DNA from: an uncultured Pseudomonadota bacterium
Lineage (GTDB): Bacteria > Pseudomonadota > Gammaproteobacteria > Burkholderiales > SG8-39
Assembly: GCA_903834835.1 (NCBI GenBank)
Contig: CAILKO010000008.1
Location: forward strand, 1 to 64,000
DNA length: 64,000 nucleotides
Direction: 5' to 3'
Part shown: positions 42,408-53,812 of the stretch, piece by piece
Layout: every line of letters starts with the position of its first letter
Numbering within the stretch: position 1 is the first letter of the stretch
Program-made: the position numbers and the translations under genes
Notes under the pieces: model-generated
What the model was told of the DNA's origin: nothing
The model's input: the letters and a program-made list of their open reading frames with translations, nothing else
The model's database searches: none

Positions 42408-43691
42408 TTATAGGCCGGCCCGGGACGGACCTGCGACGCTGTCGATCTGACCGTCTGCAAGGATCGTGGTCAGGCGCTCACCTTCCGCTATGGCTCCTGC
42501 ACGGGTAACGACGGAACCCGATTCGCCTAGCGTGATGCTGTATCCGCGCGCGAGCACTGCCCGCGGATCCAGTCCTGTGAGACCAGTCTGCGCCCGAACG
42601 ACGCGGCCGCCGACGTTTCGTATCAATCGATCGGTCCCTGAAGAAAGCCGCAGCGAGGCGCGTGACAGGCGGTATGCGAGCAAGTCAAGCGGACGGGAAG
42701 CCGACGCGGCGAGACGGGCGTACAGCTGTCCGAGCATGCTGGCCGATTGTCGCAGTCGCTCCGCAGGATGAATCAGACGACGAGAAAAACTATCGACTGA
42801 TTGCATTGCATAGTCCAGGCGGCGCCCCATTTCGCGCGCGAGACTCCACGCGAGTCTGCTCAGGCGCGCGCGGACCTCAGTCGCGTCCGGGACTGACAGC
42901 TCCGCTGCGGCTGTCGGCGTGGGTGCACGCAGATCGGCTGCGAAATCCGCAATCGTGAAATCGGTTTCGTGCCCGACACCGACGATCACCGGAATTCTCG
43001 AGGCGCGTATCGCACGCGCCACCTCGGCCTCGTTGAACTGCCAAAGATCCTCGATCGAGCCGCCGCCACGCACCAGCAGCAACACGTCGCACTCGTTACG
43101 GCGGCTTGCATTCGCCAGCGCGTCTGCGATCCGCTTTGCCGCGCCTTCGCCCTGCACGGGCGTCGGGTAAACGATGACGCGGACGGCCGGGTTGCGCCGC
43201 CGCAGACTCGTCAGGACATCGTGCAGCGCAGCGCCTGTGGGAGAAGTGAGCACCCCGACCGAGGCCGGGTGTTCGGGCAGGGGCCGCTTGAGGGTCGCGT
43301 CGAACATGCCTTCTCGCGCGAGGCTGTCCTTGAGGCGCAGGAAGCGCTCGTATAAGGGACCAAGTCCCGCGCGACGGACGGCCTCCACCTGCAGTTGGAA
43401 GCGTCCGCGCGGCTCGTAGAGCGTCGGCAGGGCGCGTACCTCAACGCGAACCCCATTTTTCAACTCGGAACCGGCTGCGGCAGCTCGGCTGCGATACAGG
43501 ATGCAGTCGACCTGTGCCTGCTCATCCTTCAGGGTGAAATAGCAGTGCCCGGAGGTCGCGCGGCTGAAGTTGGATATTTCACCGCTGACCCAGGATAGTG
43601 GCAGGCGGTTCTCGAGGACCAGGCGGGCCTCTCGGAGCAGCGCGGAGACTGTCAACACTGCTTGCCAGCGGCCTGCGGAAAGTTCATCCAT
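42408..43691 (-). CDS. xseA: Exodeoxyribonuclease VII large subunit
   Basis: A 427-residue XseA. The N-terminal OB fold has SALLREARLVLENRLPLSWVSGEISNFSRATSGHCYFTLKD; the catalytic region has GVLTSPTGAALHDVLTSLRRRNP and the nuclease motif LLVRGGGSIEDLWQFNEAEVARAI; a coiled C-terminus ends LARGYSITLGESGSVV. The enzyme degrades single-stranded DNA with XseB. I start at MDELSAG (43691). The gene faces a long AT-rich upstream region with DnaA boxes. Confidence 0.95.
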   Translation of the reverse strand: MDELSAGRWQAVLTVSALLREARLVLENRLPLSWVSGEISNFSRATSGHCYFTLKDEQAQVDCILYRSRAAAAGSELKNGVRVEVRALPTLYEPRGRFQLQVEAVRRAGLGPLYERFLRLKDSLAREGMFDATLKRPLPEHPASVGVLTSPTGAALHDVLTSLRRRNPAVRVIVYPTPVQGEGAAKRIADALANASRRNECDVLLLVRGGGSIEDLWQFNEAEVARAIRASRIPVIVGVGHETDFTIADFAADLRAPTPTAAAELSVPDATEVRARLSRLAWSLAREMGRRLDYAMQSVDSFSRRLIHPAERLRQSASMLGQLYARLAASASRPLDLLAYRLSRASLRLSSGTDRLIRNVGGRVVRAQTGLTGLDPRAVLARGYSITLGESGSVVTRAGAIAEGERLTTILADGQIDSVAGPSRAGL

Positions 43692-43711
43692 ATCGGGCCC
43701 GCAATTTACAC

Positions 43712-43720
43712 TAATCCACA
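43712..43720 (+). promoter_or_regulatory. DnaA-box-like 9-mer
   Basis: TAATCCACA differs from the consensus TTATCCACA at one base. It is 20 bases upstream of the xseA start. Confidence 0.4.
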
Positions 43721-43877
43721 ACGATGCATGGTTTCCTGCAGCGCACGGTCTGGAGCGCGTGCGGATCCTGATTCTTTGACGTAATCATCTGTTCTACTTC
43801 GATAAATTACTGGTCAATTTTTGATCGGTACCGAATTACGATACGCGCCACGACTCATCGGACGTGCTGTTCAACGA

Positions 43878-43886
43878 AAATCCACA
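43878..43886 (+). promoter_or_regulatory. DnaA-box-like 9-mer
   Basis: AAATCCACA differs from the consensus at two bases and lies four bases before the perfect box. Confidence 0.35.
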
Positions 43887-43889
43887 AAC

Positions 43890-43912
43890 TTATCCACAAC
43901 TTTTGTGGATAA
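43890..43912. promoter_or_regulatory. Pair of perfect inverted DnaA boxes
   Basis: TTATCCACAA and TTGTGGATAA form a perfect 10-bp inverted repeat with CTT between. Each half contains the consensus DnaA box (TTATCCACA and its complement). Strong DnaA binding is expected. Confidence 0.75.
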
Positions 43913-44104
43913 CGCTGCTGGCGTCGCGTGACGCGCTGCGAAACGCATCAAAAAGAATACGCTGTAGCTATCTAGTGCAATTGCCGAAAGCGAAAGGAAA
44001 ACTTGCTGTGCGGCGGCGCATTGGATAAATTTCGCGCACACTAAACCACGCGGAACCGGTGCCCAGCGACGGTCCATCGCAGCACGGTTCCAGATAGAAG
44101 CGAG

Positions 44105-44740
44105 ATGTTTGCAATCATACAAGCGGCCGGCTGGCCGATCTGGCCACTTCTGCTCACCTCGGTAATCGCGGTCGCTTTGATCATCGAACGCGCCGTCACC
44201 TTGCGTGAATCCAAGGTTACGCCGAGCGGTCTCCTGGATCAGGCGGTGTCAGCCTATACATCGAACGGCCTGGACGAATCGATGCTCTCAAGGCTGGCGG
44301 CAGGCTCGCCGCTGGGGATCGTTTTGGCTGCGGGGCTGCGTAACCACAAAAGCTCGCGTTATGTCATGAAGGAGGCGATCGAGGAGGCTGGTCGCGCCGT
44401 TGCGCACGATCTCGAGTGCTTCCTGACTACCCTGGGTACGATCGCTACCGCGTCCCCGCTCCTCGGTCTGTTCGGAACGGTCGTCGGAATGATCGAGATC
44501 TTCGGGTCCCAGTCGCCTGGTGGAACGAATCCGCAGCAGCTTGCGCACGGAATTTCGATCGCCCTCTACAACACCGCTTTCGGGATTGCAATCTCTATAC
44601 CGTCGCTGATCTTCTACAGGCACTACAAGAACAAGGTGGACGGCTTTGTGGTCCAGATGGAGCAGGCTGCCGCCCGTCTCGTCGACACCGTGCATGGCGA
44701 GCGTGTCGAATTCCAGAATTCGCCGCGAGGCCAGGGCTAG
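44105..44740 (+). CDS. exbB: MotA/TolQ/ExbB family proton channel
   Basis: A 211-residue proton-channel subunit with three membrane helices. Conserved blocks are WPIWPLLLTSVIAVALIIERAVTLRE, the cytoplasmic helix AGRAVAHDLECFLTTLGTIATASPLLGLFGTVVGMIEIF, and the pore helix IALYNTAFGIAISIPSLIFYRHY. It works with ExbD and TonB to energise outer-membrane transport. Overlap/gap with exbD is two bases. The exbB symbol is by genomic context; TolQ is possible, but no tolR-tolA-tolB follows. Confidence 0.9.
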   Translation: MFAIIQAAGWPIWPLLLTSVIAVALIIERAVTLRESKVTPSGLLDQAVSAYTSNGLDESMLSRLAAGSPLGIVLAAGLRNHKSSRYVMKEAIEEAGRAVAHDLECFLTTLGTIATASPLLGLFGTVVGMIEIFGSQSPGGTNPQQLAHGISIALYNTAFGIAISIPSLIFYRHYKNKVDGFVVQMEQAAARLVDTVHGERVEFQNSPRGQG

Positions 44741-44741
44741 C

Positions 44742-45158
44742 GTGAACTTCCAGCGCGGCAAAGTGAAGGAGGCACCTGAGATCAATCTCGTGCCCCTGAT
44801 AGACGTCATGATGGTGATCCTCATCTTCCTGATGATCAGCACTACCTACTCCAAATACACGGAACTGCAGATCAACCTGCCGACTGCGGACGCGGACAAG
44901 CAACTGGAGCGCGCGAATGAGTTGAGCGTGTTGGTGAACGCACAGGGGCAGTACGTCGTGAACCGCGCACCGACGGACGCATCGAGCGTCGAGAACCTTG
45001 CCGCGAGCCTGCGCCAGGCCGCGGCCTCGATGAAGGATCCGATTGTCGTAATCAGCGCGGACGCAACCGCAACCCATCAGTCGGTCGTCAAGGTGATGGA
45101 GGCAGCGCGCATGGCGGGGCTGAGTCAGATTACGTTCACGACCCAGGCCGCACACTGA
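44742..45158 (+). CDS. exbD: ExbD/TolR family biopolymer transport protein
   Basis: A 138-residue ExbD from a GTG at 44742, two bases after exbB, with AGGGCTAGC upstream. A short cytoplasmic N-terminus, the membrane helix INLVPLIDVMMVILIFLMIST with the essential aspartate, then a periplasmic domain ending ATHQSVVKVMEAARMAGLSQITFTTQ. It transmits proton flux to TonB. The order exbB-exbD-lpxK is common in betaproteobacteria. Confidence 0.93.
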   Translation: MNFQRGKVKEAPEINLVPLIDVMMVILIFLMISTTYSKYTELQINLPTADADKQLERANELSVLVNAQGQYVVNRAPTDASSVENLAASLRQAAASMKDPIVVISADATATHQSVVKVMEAARMAGLSQITFTTQAAH

Positions 45159-45176
45159 CGGTGCACCGGCTCCCGG

Positions 45177-46298
45177 TTGCCGTGTTCACGCGGCCTCGCG
45201 CAGTACGGTAAACCCGGCACCGGGACCCAGATCATTACGCCGCGTCACTGGTACCAGCGTACGATCGCGAGCCGCGTTCTTCTCCCGATCGCTTTTCTGT
45301 TCGGACTGGTTGTCCGGGCGCGTCGGCTCGCGTATCGCATGGGTCTACTCCCGAGCGCGTCCGCGGGCATTCCGGTTGTGATCATCGGAAATCTCGTCGT
45401 GGGGGGAAGCGGCAAGACGCCTCTCGCCCTGCATGTTTCCGAGTGTCTCAGGAGCGCTGGATGGTCGCCGGCGATACTGCTGCGCGGTTACGGTGGGAGT
45501 GCGTCGCGTCCCCTGGCTGTTACGCATGCCAGCGATCCTGCCGTTGCAGGAGACGAGGCCGTTTTGCTGGCCGGGCGCAGCCGCTCACCGGTGTGGGTGG
45601 GAGCAGACCGCGTCCAGGCTGTGCGCGCGCTGCGTGCGGCACATCCGGACGTTGACGTGCTGGTGATGGATGACGGTCTGCAACACTACAGACTGCGTCG
45701 TGACCTGGAGATCGTCGTCGTGGATGGACGCGAATTCGGCAATGGCTGGATGTTCCCGGCAGGGCCGCTGCGTGAGCCTGTTTCGCGTCTCAACAGCGTC
45801 GACGCGGTTGTTTCGCATGGGTCACGGATGGACGGTTACGCAATGCGGCTCGATTGCCATGAGGCGGTCCGTCTCGGCAATGCGCTTGAGCGACGTTCGC
45901 TTGCGGGTTTTTCAGGGCATCCCGTGCACGCCGTTGCGGGAATCGGCGATCCGGAGCGCTTTTTCGGCCAACTGCGCGCCGGCGGGATGCTGGTCAAGCC
46001 GCATCCGTTCCCTGACCATCACCCGTTCTCGCAGCAGGATATCGATTTCGGCGACGGCGTGCCGCTGCTGATGACGGAAAAGGACGCTGTAAAATTGCGG
46101 GCCTATGCTTCGCCGGAGCGCGACTGGTGGGTGGTTCCGGTGACGGCGGACGTTGACCCGGCATTCGACGCGTGGCTGCTCGCGACATTAAGGGACATGC
46201 GCGACAGGCTGCCGCTTGGTGCATTGACCGGTTCTGATGTGACGAGCATCGGGCGCGCCGCCTCTGAGCCGGAACAGGAACACGGACGGAAACGATGA
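45177..46298 (+). CDS. lpxK: Tetraacyldisaccharide 4'-kinase
   Basis: An LpxK of up to 373 residues that phosphorylates the lipid A precursor at the 4' position. It has an N-terminal membrane segment ([16 protein letters not shown]), the P-loop [23 protein letters not shown], and [22 protein letters not shown] with [11 protein letters not shown] near the end. The start is uncertain: between the upstream stop and the conserved part only a TTG at 45177 is available, with no ribosome binding site; a rare ATT/ATC start near 45231 would give typical length. The ATGA overlap links it to the Trm112-like gene. Confidence 0.93.
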   Translation: MPCSRGLAQYGKPGTGTQIITPRHWYQRTIASRVLLPIAFLFGLVVRARRLAYRMGLLPSASAGIPVVIIGNLVVGGSGKTPLALHVSECLRSAGWSPAILLRGYGGSASRPLAVTHASDPAVAGDEAVLLAGRSRSPVWVGADRVQAVRALRAAHPDVDVLVMDDGLQHYRLRRDLEIVVVDGREFGNGWMFPAGPLREPVSRLNSVDAVVSHGSRMDGYAMRLDCHEAVRLGNALERRSLAGFSGHPVHAVAGIGDPERFFGQLRAGGMLVKPHPFPDHHPFSQQDIDFGDGVPLLMTEKDAVKLRAYASPERDWWVVPVTADVDPAFDAWLLATLRDMRDRLPLGALTGSDVTSIGRAASEPEQEHGRKR

Positions 46299-46489
46299 GA
46301 TCAGGCGTCGACCCCAAGCTGCTCGAAATACTCGTCTGTCCGCTATGCAAGGGGCCGCTCGTGTACCGCAAGGATGTCGGCGAATTGATCTGCAAGCCGG
46401 ACCGCCTCGGTTATCCGGTCAAGGACGGTATTCCGATCATGCTCGAGGAGGATGCGCGCAAACTCTCGCCCGAAGAAGAAGTCGCCTGA
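46295..46489 (+). CDS. Trm112 family small zinc protein
   Basis: A 64-residue Trm112/YcaR-like protein. [42 protein letters not shown] has the CPLC zinc half-site and is a typical member. It is nearly always found between lpxK and kdsB, as here. Its ATG overlaps the lpxK stop. Function in bacteria is not proven; eukaryotic relatives activate methyltransferases. Confidence 0.92.
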   Translation: MRSGVDPKLLEILVCPLCKGPLVYRKDVGELICKPDRLGYPVKDGIPIMLEEDARKLSPEEEVA

Positions 46490-46514
46490 AATTCTGTTGA
46501 GGACGATCCCACAC

Positions 46515-47312
46515 GTGCCGGGGCAACTCGACTTCGAAGTAGTGATTCCGGCGAGATTCGCCTCCAGCCGCTTTCCCGGCAAACCGCTTGCCGATCTGGG
46601 GGGGGTGCCGATGGTGGTGCATGCATGTCATCGGGCACATGAAAGTGGCGCGCGCAGCGTGCATGTGGCGACCGATGACGCGCGCATCGCGGAGGCTGTT
46701 CGGGCGCACGGCCATCGGGTCGTAATGACGCGCGACGATCATCCTTCGGGTACGGATCGCATTGCGGAGGCCGCGGCTGTGCTCGGCTTTCCGGACCACG
46801 CGATCATCGTCAACGTGCAGGGTGACGAGCCGATGATTCCGCCCGCACTCATCGCTCAGGTCGCAGCCGCACTGGCGGAGAACGAGGCGGCGAGCATGTC
46901 GACGGCCTGCCATCCGATCGCCGATATTGACACGATGTTCAATCCGAACGTCGTAAAGGTGGTGCTGAACGCTGCGCGAGAGGCGCTTTACTTCAGCAGA
47001 GCGCCAATTCCATGGGCGAGGGATGCATGGGCACTCACGCCGAGGCAGATGCATGGGGCGGTCGCTGGATTGCGGCACATAGGGATCTATGGCTATCGCG
47101 CCTCCTTTCTGCGGCGCTATGCCGAGCTAGCGCCGGCGGCTGTGGAGCAGGCCGAGTCGCTTGAGCAATTGCGCGTTCTCTGGCACGGGTTCCGCATCGC
47201 CGTGACCACCTGGGACCACGAATCTCCACCGGGTGTCGACACCCCCCAGGACCTCGAAGCAGTGCGTACAATGCTCCACGGATCCGCGGCCAGGCCTCAC
47301 GGCGCCGCCTGA
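46515..47312 (+). CDS. kdsB: 3-deoxy-manno-octulosonate cytidylyltransferase
   Basis: A 265-residue CMP-KDO synthetase, which activates KDO for lipopolysaccharide core. [67 protein letters not shown] and the [11 protein letters not shown] segment are in place. I start at GTG 46515 (GAGGAC 11 bases upstream); TTG at 46497 is an alternative. It precedes adk by 45 bases. Confidence 0.95.
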   Translation: MPGQLDFEVVIPARFASSRFPGKPLADLGGVPMVVHACHRAHESGARSVHVATDDARIAEAVRAHGHRVVMTRDDHPSGTDRIAEAAAVLGFPDHAIIVNVQGDEPMIPPALIAQVAAALAENEAASMSTACHPIADIDTMFNPNVVKVVLNAAREALYFSRAPIPWARDAWALTPRQMHGAVAGLRHIGIYGYRASFLRRYAELAPAAVEQAESLEQLRVLWHGFRIAVTTWDHESPPGVDTPQDLEAVRTMLHGSAARPHGAA

Positions 47313-48011
<699 letters not shown>

Positions 48012-48117
48012 CCGGGGACATGTCCGTAGCGGGCGGCAGACGGCCGCGGGCCGCCTCGCACCATCGGGACTGCTTACCGGGATGCGGTCTGCGGTAACCG
48101 TTTCGAACGAGGAAAAA

Positions 48118-49389
48118 ATGGCAGGCGCAAAACTCAAGAATGCGCTCTACGCGCAATCCGGGGGCCCTTCGGCCGTCATCAATGCCACGGCCTGCGGAGT
48201 CATTGAAGCCGCGCGCAAGGCGGGTTCCCGCATCGGCAAGGTCTATGCGGCCCGCGATGGCATCGTCGGCGTGCTGACCGAAAACCTGATCGATACGGGG
48301 CGCGAGACGGACGCCGCGATCCGCGCGCTGCGGCACACGCCGGGCGCAGCCTTCGGCTCCTGCCGGTACAAGTTGAAAGGCGTGGAGCAGGACAGGGCGA
48401 AGTACGAACGCCTGGTAGAGGTGTTCCGGGCGCACGACATCGGCTGGTTCTTCTATAACGGCGGCAATGATTCGGCCGATACTGCCTGGAAGCTGTCGCA
48501 GATCAGCGCGCAGATGGACTATCCGCTGATTGCGATCGGCGTGCCGAAGACCATCGACAACGATCTCGTGATCACCGACACCTGTCCCGGATTCGGGTCG
48601 GCGGCCAAGTATGTCGCGACTTCCATACGCGAGGCGGCTTTCGACGTTGCAGGCATGGCAAGCACCTCGACCCGCGTATTCATACTCGAAGTGATGGGCC
48701 GGCATGCGGGCTGGCTGACAGCCGCTTGCGGTCTAGCTTCCGACAGGGCCGGAGCGCCGCCGCACATCCTGCTGTTTCCCGAACGCGTATTCGATGAAGC
48801 GGATTTTCTCGCGCGCGTAAAGCGAACGGTGGACACGGTGGGTTATTGCGTGATCGGGGCATCGGAAGGCATCAAGGATTCGGACGGTCGTTTCCTCGCC
48901 GAATCGGGCGCCAAGGATGCGTTCGGGCATTCCCAGTTGGGCGGCGTCGCACCGCTGCTTGCGGGGCTGATCAAGGACAAGCTTGGCCTGAAGCAGCACT
49001 GGGCGGTCGCCGATTACCTGCAGCGTTCGGCGCGGCACATCGTATCGAAGACCGATCTTGAGCAGGCCTACGCGGTCGGGCGCGAGGCTGTCCGGCTGGC
49101 GCTCAAGGGTCGGAACGCGGTGATGCCGGTCATTCGGCGCGAGTCCGGGCGGCCTTATCGTTGGTCGGTGGCCGAGGCGCGCCTCGAGGACATCGCCAAC
49201 AAGGAGCGCAAGATGCCCGAAAACTTCATCACCCCCGACGGGTATCACATCACGCCCGCGGCGCGCAGATATCTTGCGCCCTTGATCGCGGGCGAGGCAC
49301 CGCCACCGTACCGTGACGGTCTGCCCGACTACGTGCGCCTGAAGCGGATTCCGGTGCGTAAGCGCGTGAAGGCCGCCTTCGAGATCTGA
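48118..49389 (+). CDS. pfp: Diphosphate-fructose-6-phosphate 1-phosphotransferase
   Basis: A 423-residue PPi-dependent phosphofructokinase. The active-site motif GGNDSADT replaces the ATP-type GGDGS, and PKTIDND has lysine in place of the glycine of ATP enzymes; both mark PPi specificity. The reaction is reversible, so it serves glycolysis and gluconeogenesis. I start at MAGAKLKN (48118) after ACGAGGAAAAA. hppA, which makes or uses PPi, is close by with one intervening gene. Confidence 0.93.
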   Translation: MAGAKLKNALYAQSGGPSAVINATACGVIEAARKAGSRIGKVYAARDGIVGVLTENLIDTGRETDAAIRALRHTPGAAFGSCRYKLKGVEQDRAKYERLVEVFRAHDIGWFFYNGGNDSADTAWKLSQISAQMDYPLIAIGVPKTIDNDLVITDTCPGFGSAAKYVATSIREAAFDVAGMASTSTRVFILEVMGRHAGWLTAACGLASDRAGAPPHILLFPERVFDEADFLARVKRTVDTVGYCVIGASEGIKDSDGRFLAESGAKDAFGHSQLGGVAPLLAGLIKDKLGLKQHWAVADYLQRSARHIVSKTDLEQAYAVGREAVRLALKGRNAVMPVIRRESGRPYRWSVAEARLEDIANKERKMPENFITPDGYHITPAARRYLAPLIAGEAPPPYRDGLPDYVRLKRIPVRKRVKAAFEI

Positions 49390-49402
49390 AGGCGGTTCTG
49401 GG

Positions 49403-50380
49403 TTACTTGCGGTCGGGACGGCAGCGGTCGATGTCGGCGTCGCTCATTACAGGGCGTATGACGCAGCGCGCATTGAACGCTTCCTGCCGCCGCTTCTCCT
49501 CCGCAAGGCGCTCTTGTTCGGCAAGCTTGGCCGCTTCTTCGCGCGCGCGGCGTCTCTCCGCCGGGCTCTGAGCCGGTTTCGCTTCCTCTGCGGGCGTGGC
49601 GAGCGCAGTTTTCTCGGTTGATGCACGGCCCATGCTCTCTGCAGCCTTCGCGCTGGGTTGGGCACCTGGTTTGTCGCTCGTCCAGCTCCACTCGCCGACC
49701 TTCCAGGAACCGTCCTCGCGCGTGAAGTTCACCGCACCGTGCATTTCCTGCTTGCCGAATTCGCTGGTGCCGGTTGCGAGCAGGGTCGCTGTCTTGCCGT
49801 CTTCGGCAATGCTCTTGCGCGTCACCTTGTAGGTCGGCGGCATCATGCTGCCGATGAGGTTGACCGCAGCCGATGCTTGAGCCTTGGGGATCGCCTCCAG
49901 TTCGGCGCGCTTTGCCGCGGTCGCGTTCCGGCGCATCTCGACCATATCGCCTGCGAGCGTGGCCGCATGCAGGCGCGCATACACTTCTTCAGGGTCGCCC
50001 GCAGAGGGCGGACTCGTCGGCGCGTCCGTTGCAGTGCCCGTCGCTGCAGGTTGAGCGGCTGGTTGGGCGGCAGCGGTCGCAACAGGGCGGTCCGCTGCTG
50101 CCTGTCCGGTACCTGCTGACGGAACCGGCACCGGCCGCGCCGCAGGGCGTGCGACGGGCGCACTCGGCGGGGGTGGCGCAGGGGACAGAAGGTCCATATA
50201 CGTCACTGCGCCGGCGGCTGCAATCAGCACGAGGACGACGACGACAGCGATGATGCCGCGCCGGCCCGAAAGCAGCGCACCGATGCGTGATCCGCCTGCA
50301 GCAGCGGGTGCGGCGGGAGCTGGGCTCGCATCCTTCGGCTGGCCGGAAGCTGACTGGGATTTCTTCTTTAAGCCGAACAT
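49403..50380 (-). CDS. Hypothetical membrane-anchored protein
   Basis: A 325-residue protein not recognised by family. I start at MFGLKKKSQ (50380), with GGGAGAGGGTAC upstream. There is one membrane helix (GIIAVVVVLVLIAAAGAVTYM, about residues 40-60), then a long Pro/Ala-rich linker, a globular middle (about 130-240: YARLHAATLAGDMVEM and MHGAVNFTREDGSWKVGEWSW, resembling a small DUF4878-like lipid/ligand fold), an acidic/basic helical tail and a final segment with two cysteines (RCVIRPVMSDADIDRCRP). It ends 13 bases from the pfp end and is convergent with it; it is divergent from hppA. Confidence 0.75.
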   Translation of the reverse strand: MFGLKKKSQSASGQPKDASPAPAAPAAAGGSRIGALLSGRRGIIAVVVVLVLIAAAGAVTYMDLLSPAPPPPSAPVARPAARPVPVPSAGTGQAAADRPVATAAAQPAAQPAATGTATDAPTSPPSAGDPEEVYARLHAATLAGDMVEMRRNATAAKRAELEAIPKAQASAAVNLIGSMMPPTYKVTRKSIAEDGKTATLLATGTSEFGKQEMHGAVNFTREDGSWKVGEWSWTSDKPGAQPSAKAAESMGRASTEKTALATPAEEAKPAQSPAERRRAREEAAKLAEQERLAEEKRRQEAFNARCVIRPVMSDADIDRCRPDRK

Positions 50381-50429
50381 GTACCCTCTCCCATCAATGG
50401 CGCTTCTTGGGGCGCAAAAAATTACGACC

Positions 50430-50452
50430 GGTGCGCGAAGTTCGCGCGCACC
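50430..50452. other. Hairpin upstream of hppA
   Basis: GGTGCGCG and CGCGCACC are inverted with a 7-base loop in the divergent region. No T-tract follows; role unknown. Confidence 0.35.
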
Positions 50453-50471
50453 CGGCTGGACAGGCGGCACA

Positions 50472-50487
50472 GTAACAGAATTGTTAC
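50472..50487. promoter_or_regulatory. Palindromic operator-like site, GTAAC-N6-GTTAC (site 2)
   Basis: GTAACA and TGTTAC are inverted around GAAT in the divergent region between the anchored hypothetical protein and hppA. It shares the core and spacing with sites at 21955 and 55597, but the outer bases differ. Confidence 0.5.
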
Positions 50488-50647
50488 CACTCTTCACGGC
50501 CGCAGCGGCCTGTCCGTTCCGGCAAAGACAGGGCGTTCCGGCCGATTCTGATAAACTCCGCGCGCTTTCCAGAGGGGCGACCGGCCGCACCGGCAGGCTG
50601 CGGTCGTGGCTCCGTCTAATTCATACACGAGCAGGGAGAACGAAAAA

Positions 50648-52717
<2,070 letters not shown>

Positions 52718-52818
52718 TGAGGGCCGAGGATCCGGGCACCTTGCGCCACGCAGGGCCCTCCCGATCCCTCCGGTCGCTCCGGTGCGCGTTGACCGGAAGG
52801 CCGATGGATTGACGTTTC

Positions 52819-52847
52819 AAGGGCAGCTTCGGCTGCCCTTTTCTTTT
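52819..52847 (+). terminator. Intrinsic terminator of hppA
   Basis: AAGGGCAGC and GCTGCCCTT around a TTCG loop, followed by TTCTTTTT. A classical UUCG-capped rho-independent terminator ending 30 bases before the AEC transporter start. Confidence 0.9.
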
Positions 52848-52879
52848 TGCGTTTCTTTTCGTTTTACGGGGCTCCGGAA

Positions 52880-53812
52880 ATGGGCACGCTGCTCAATATC
52901 TCGCTTCCGTTCTTCGGGTTGATTGCGGCGGGCTATGCGGCGGGCCGCACGCGTGTGCTGCCGCCCGAAGCAGTGGGCGGGTTGAACGCCTTCGTATTCT
53001 GGTTCGCGCTACCGGCCTTCCTGTTCATGCGCATGTCTGCGGCGAACACTGCCGGCTTTGACCTGCGCTTCATCCTGGCTTATTCGGGCGGCGAATTGCT
53101 CTGTTTCGTCATCTGCTACGCGGCGGCGCGCGCCCTGTTCGGGCCGGATCCGGAACGCAATGCGCTGCGCGGTGCAGCCGCTGCATTCGGCAACATCGGC
53201 TACATGGGTCTGCCGATCATCGTCGCCGTGTTCGGCGAAGACATGGTGGTCCCGGCCGTCACCGTGATCCTGGTGGACAATTTTCTGATGTTCCTGCCGA
53301 TCATCCTGATCCAGTACGCAAGGCAGGAGGGAGGCGGTGGCGCAGGTCCGGTGCTGAGCATGGTGCTTGGCACTCTGCTGCGCAATCCGCTGCTCCTCGC
53401 CATGGCGGCAGGACTCGCCTGCGGGACGCTCGGCGTCCCGATTCCCGGCCCCCTCGCTTCTTTCGGCACGCTGCTCTCGGGGGCGGCGGCACCCTGCGCG
53501 CTGTTCGTACTGGGTGCCACCCTCGTCGGCCGGCCGCTCACCAGCGGCTTTTCGGAGGTGGCGATGATGAGCGCAGGCAAACTGCTGCTGCATCCGGCAC
53601 TGGTCTTTGGAATTGCGACGCTGCTCGCACTTGACCCCAGGCTTACGGCGGTTGCCGTGGTCGAGGCGAGCCTTCCGATCGCCGCGCATGTATTCATCAC
53701 GGCCCGAACCTACGAGGTCTATGCTGAACGGATTTCCTCCGCGATCCTGTTCTCCACCGTCTGCGCCGTGGTGAGCGTGTCGCTCGTCCTGTACTGGTTC
53801 GCCGCCGCATGA
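52880..53812 (+). CDS. AEC family transporter
   Basis: A 310-residue auxin-efflux-carrier family protein with about ten membrane helices. NISLPFFGLIAAGYAAGRTRVLP and AAAFGNIGYMGLPIIVAVFGED (crossover motif) are the family marks. Prokaryotic members move carboxylates such as malate or malonate. I start at MGTLLNISL (52880). It overlaps ggt by four bases (ATGA), so the two are coupled. Confidence 0.88.
   Translation: MGTLLNISLPFFGLIAAGYAAGRTRVLPPEAVGGLNAFVFWFALPAFLFMRMSAANTAGFDLRFILAYSGGELLCFVICYAAARALFGPDPERNALRGAAAAFGNIGYMGLPIIVAVFGEDMVVPAVTVILVDNFLMFLPIILIQYARQEGGGGAGPVLSMVLGTLLRNPLLLAMAAGLACGTLGVPIPGPLASFGTLLSGAAAPCALFVLGATLVGRPLTSGFSEVAMMSAGKLLLHPALVFGIATLLALDPRLTAVAVVEASLPIAAHVFITARTYEVYAERISSAILFSTVCAVVSVSLVLYWFAAA

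Larger units (their letters stand above)
43692..44104. promoter_or_regulatory. AT-rich divergent intergenic region with DnaA boxes
   Basis: The only gene-free stretch above 300 bases. The central part (43781-43840) is about one-third GC against a clearly GC-rich background, as counted by eye. It contains four DnaA-box-like 9-mers, two of them perfect. It must carry the promoters of xseA (minus) and exbB (plus). TTGCTG near 44006 and GATAAA near 44027 make a possible exbB promoter. No dnaA, dnaN or gidA gene lies near, so an origin is not demonstrated. Confidence 0.6.

Noticed and set aside
43692-44104. Chromosomal replication origin
   Set aside because: Only DnaA boxes and AT-richness support it; there is no dnaA/dnaN/gidA neighbourhood and gene orientation does not switch clearly, so it is reported as a candidate finding and not as an origin.
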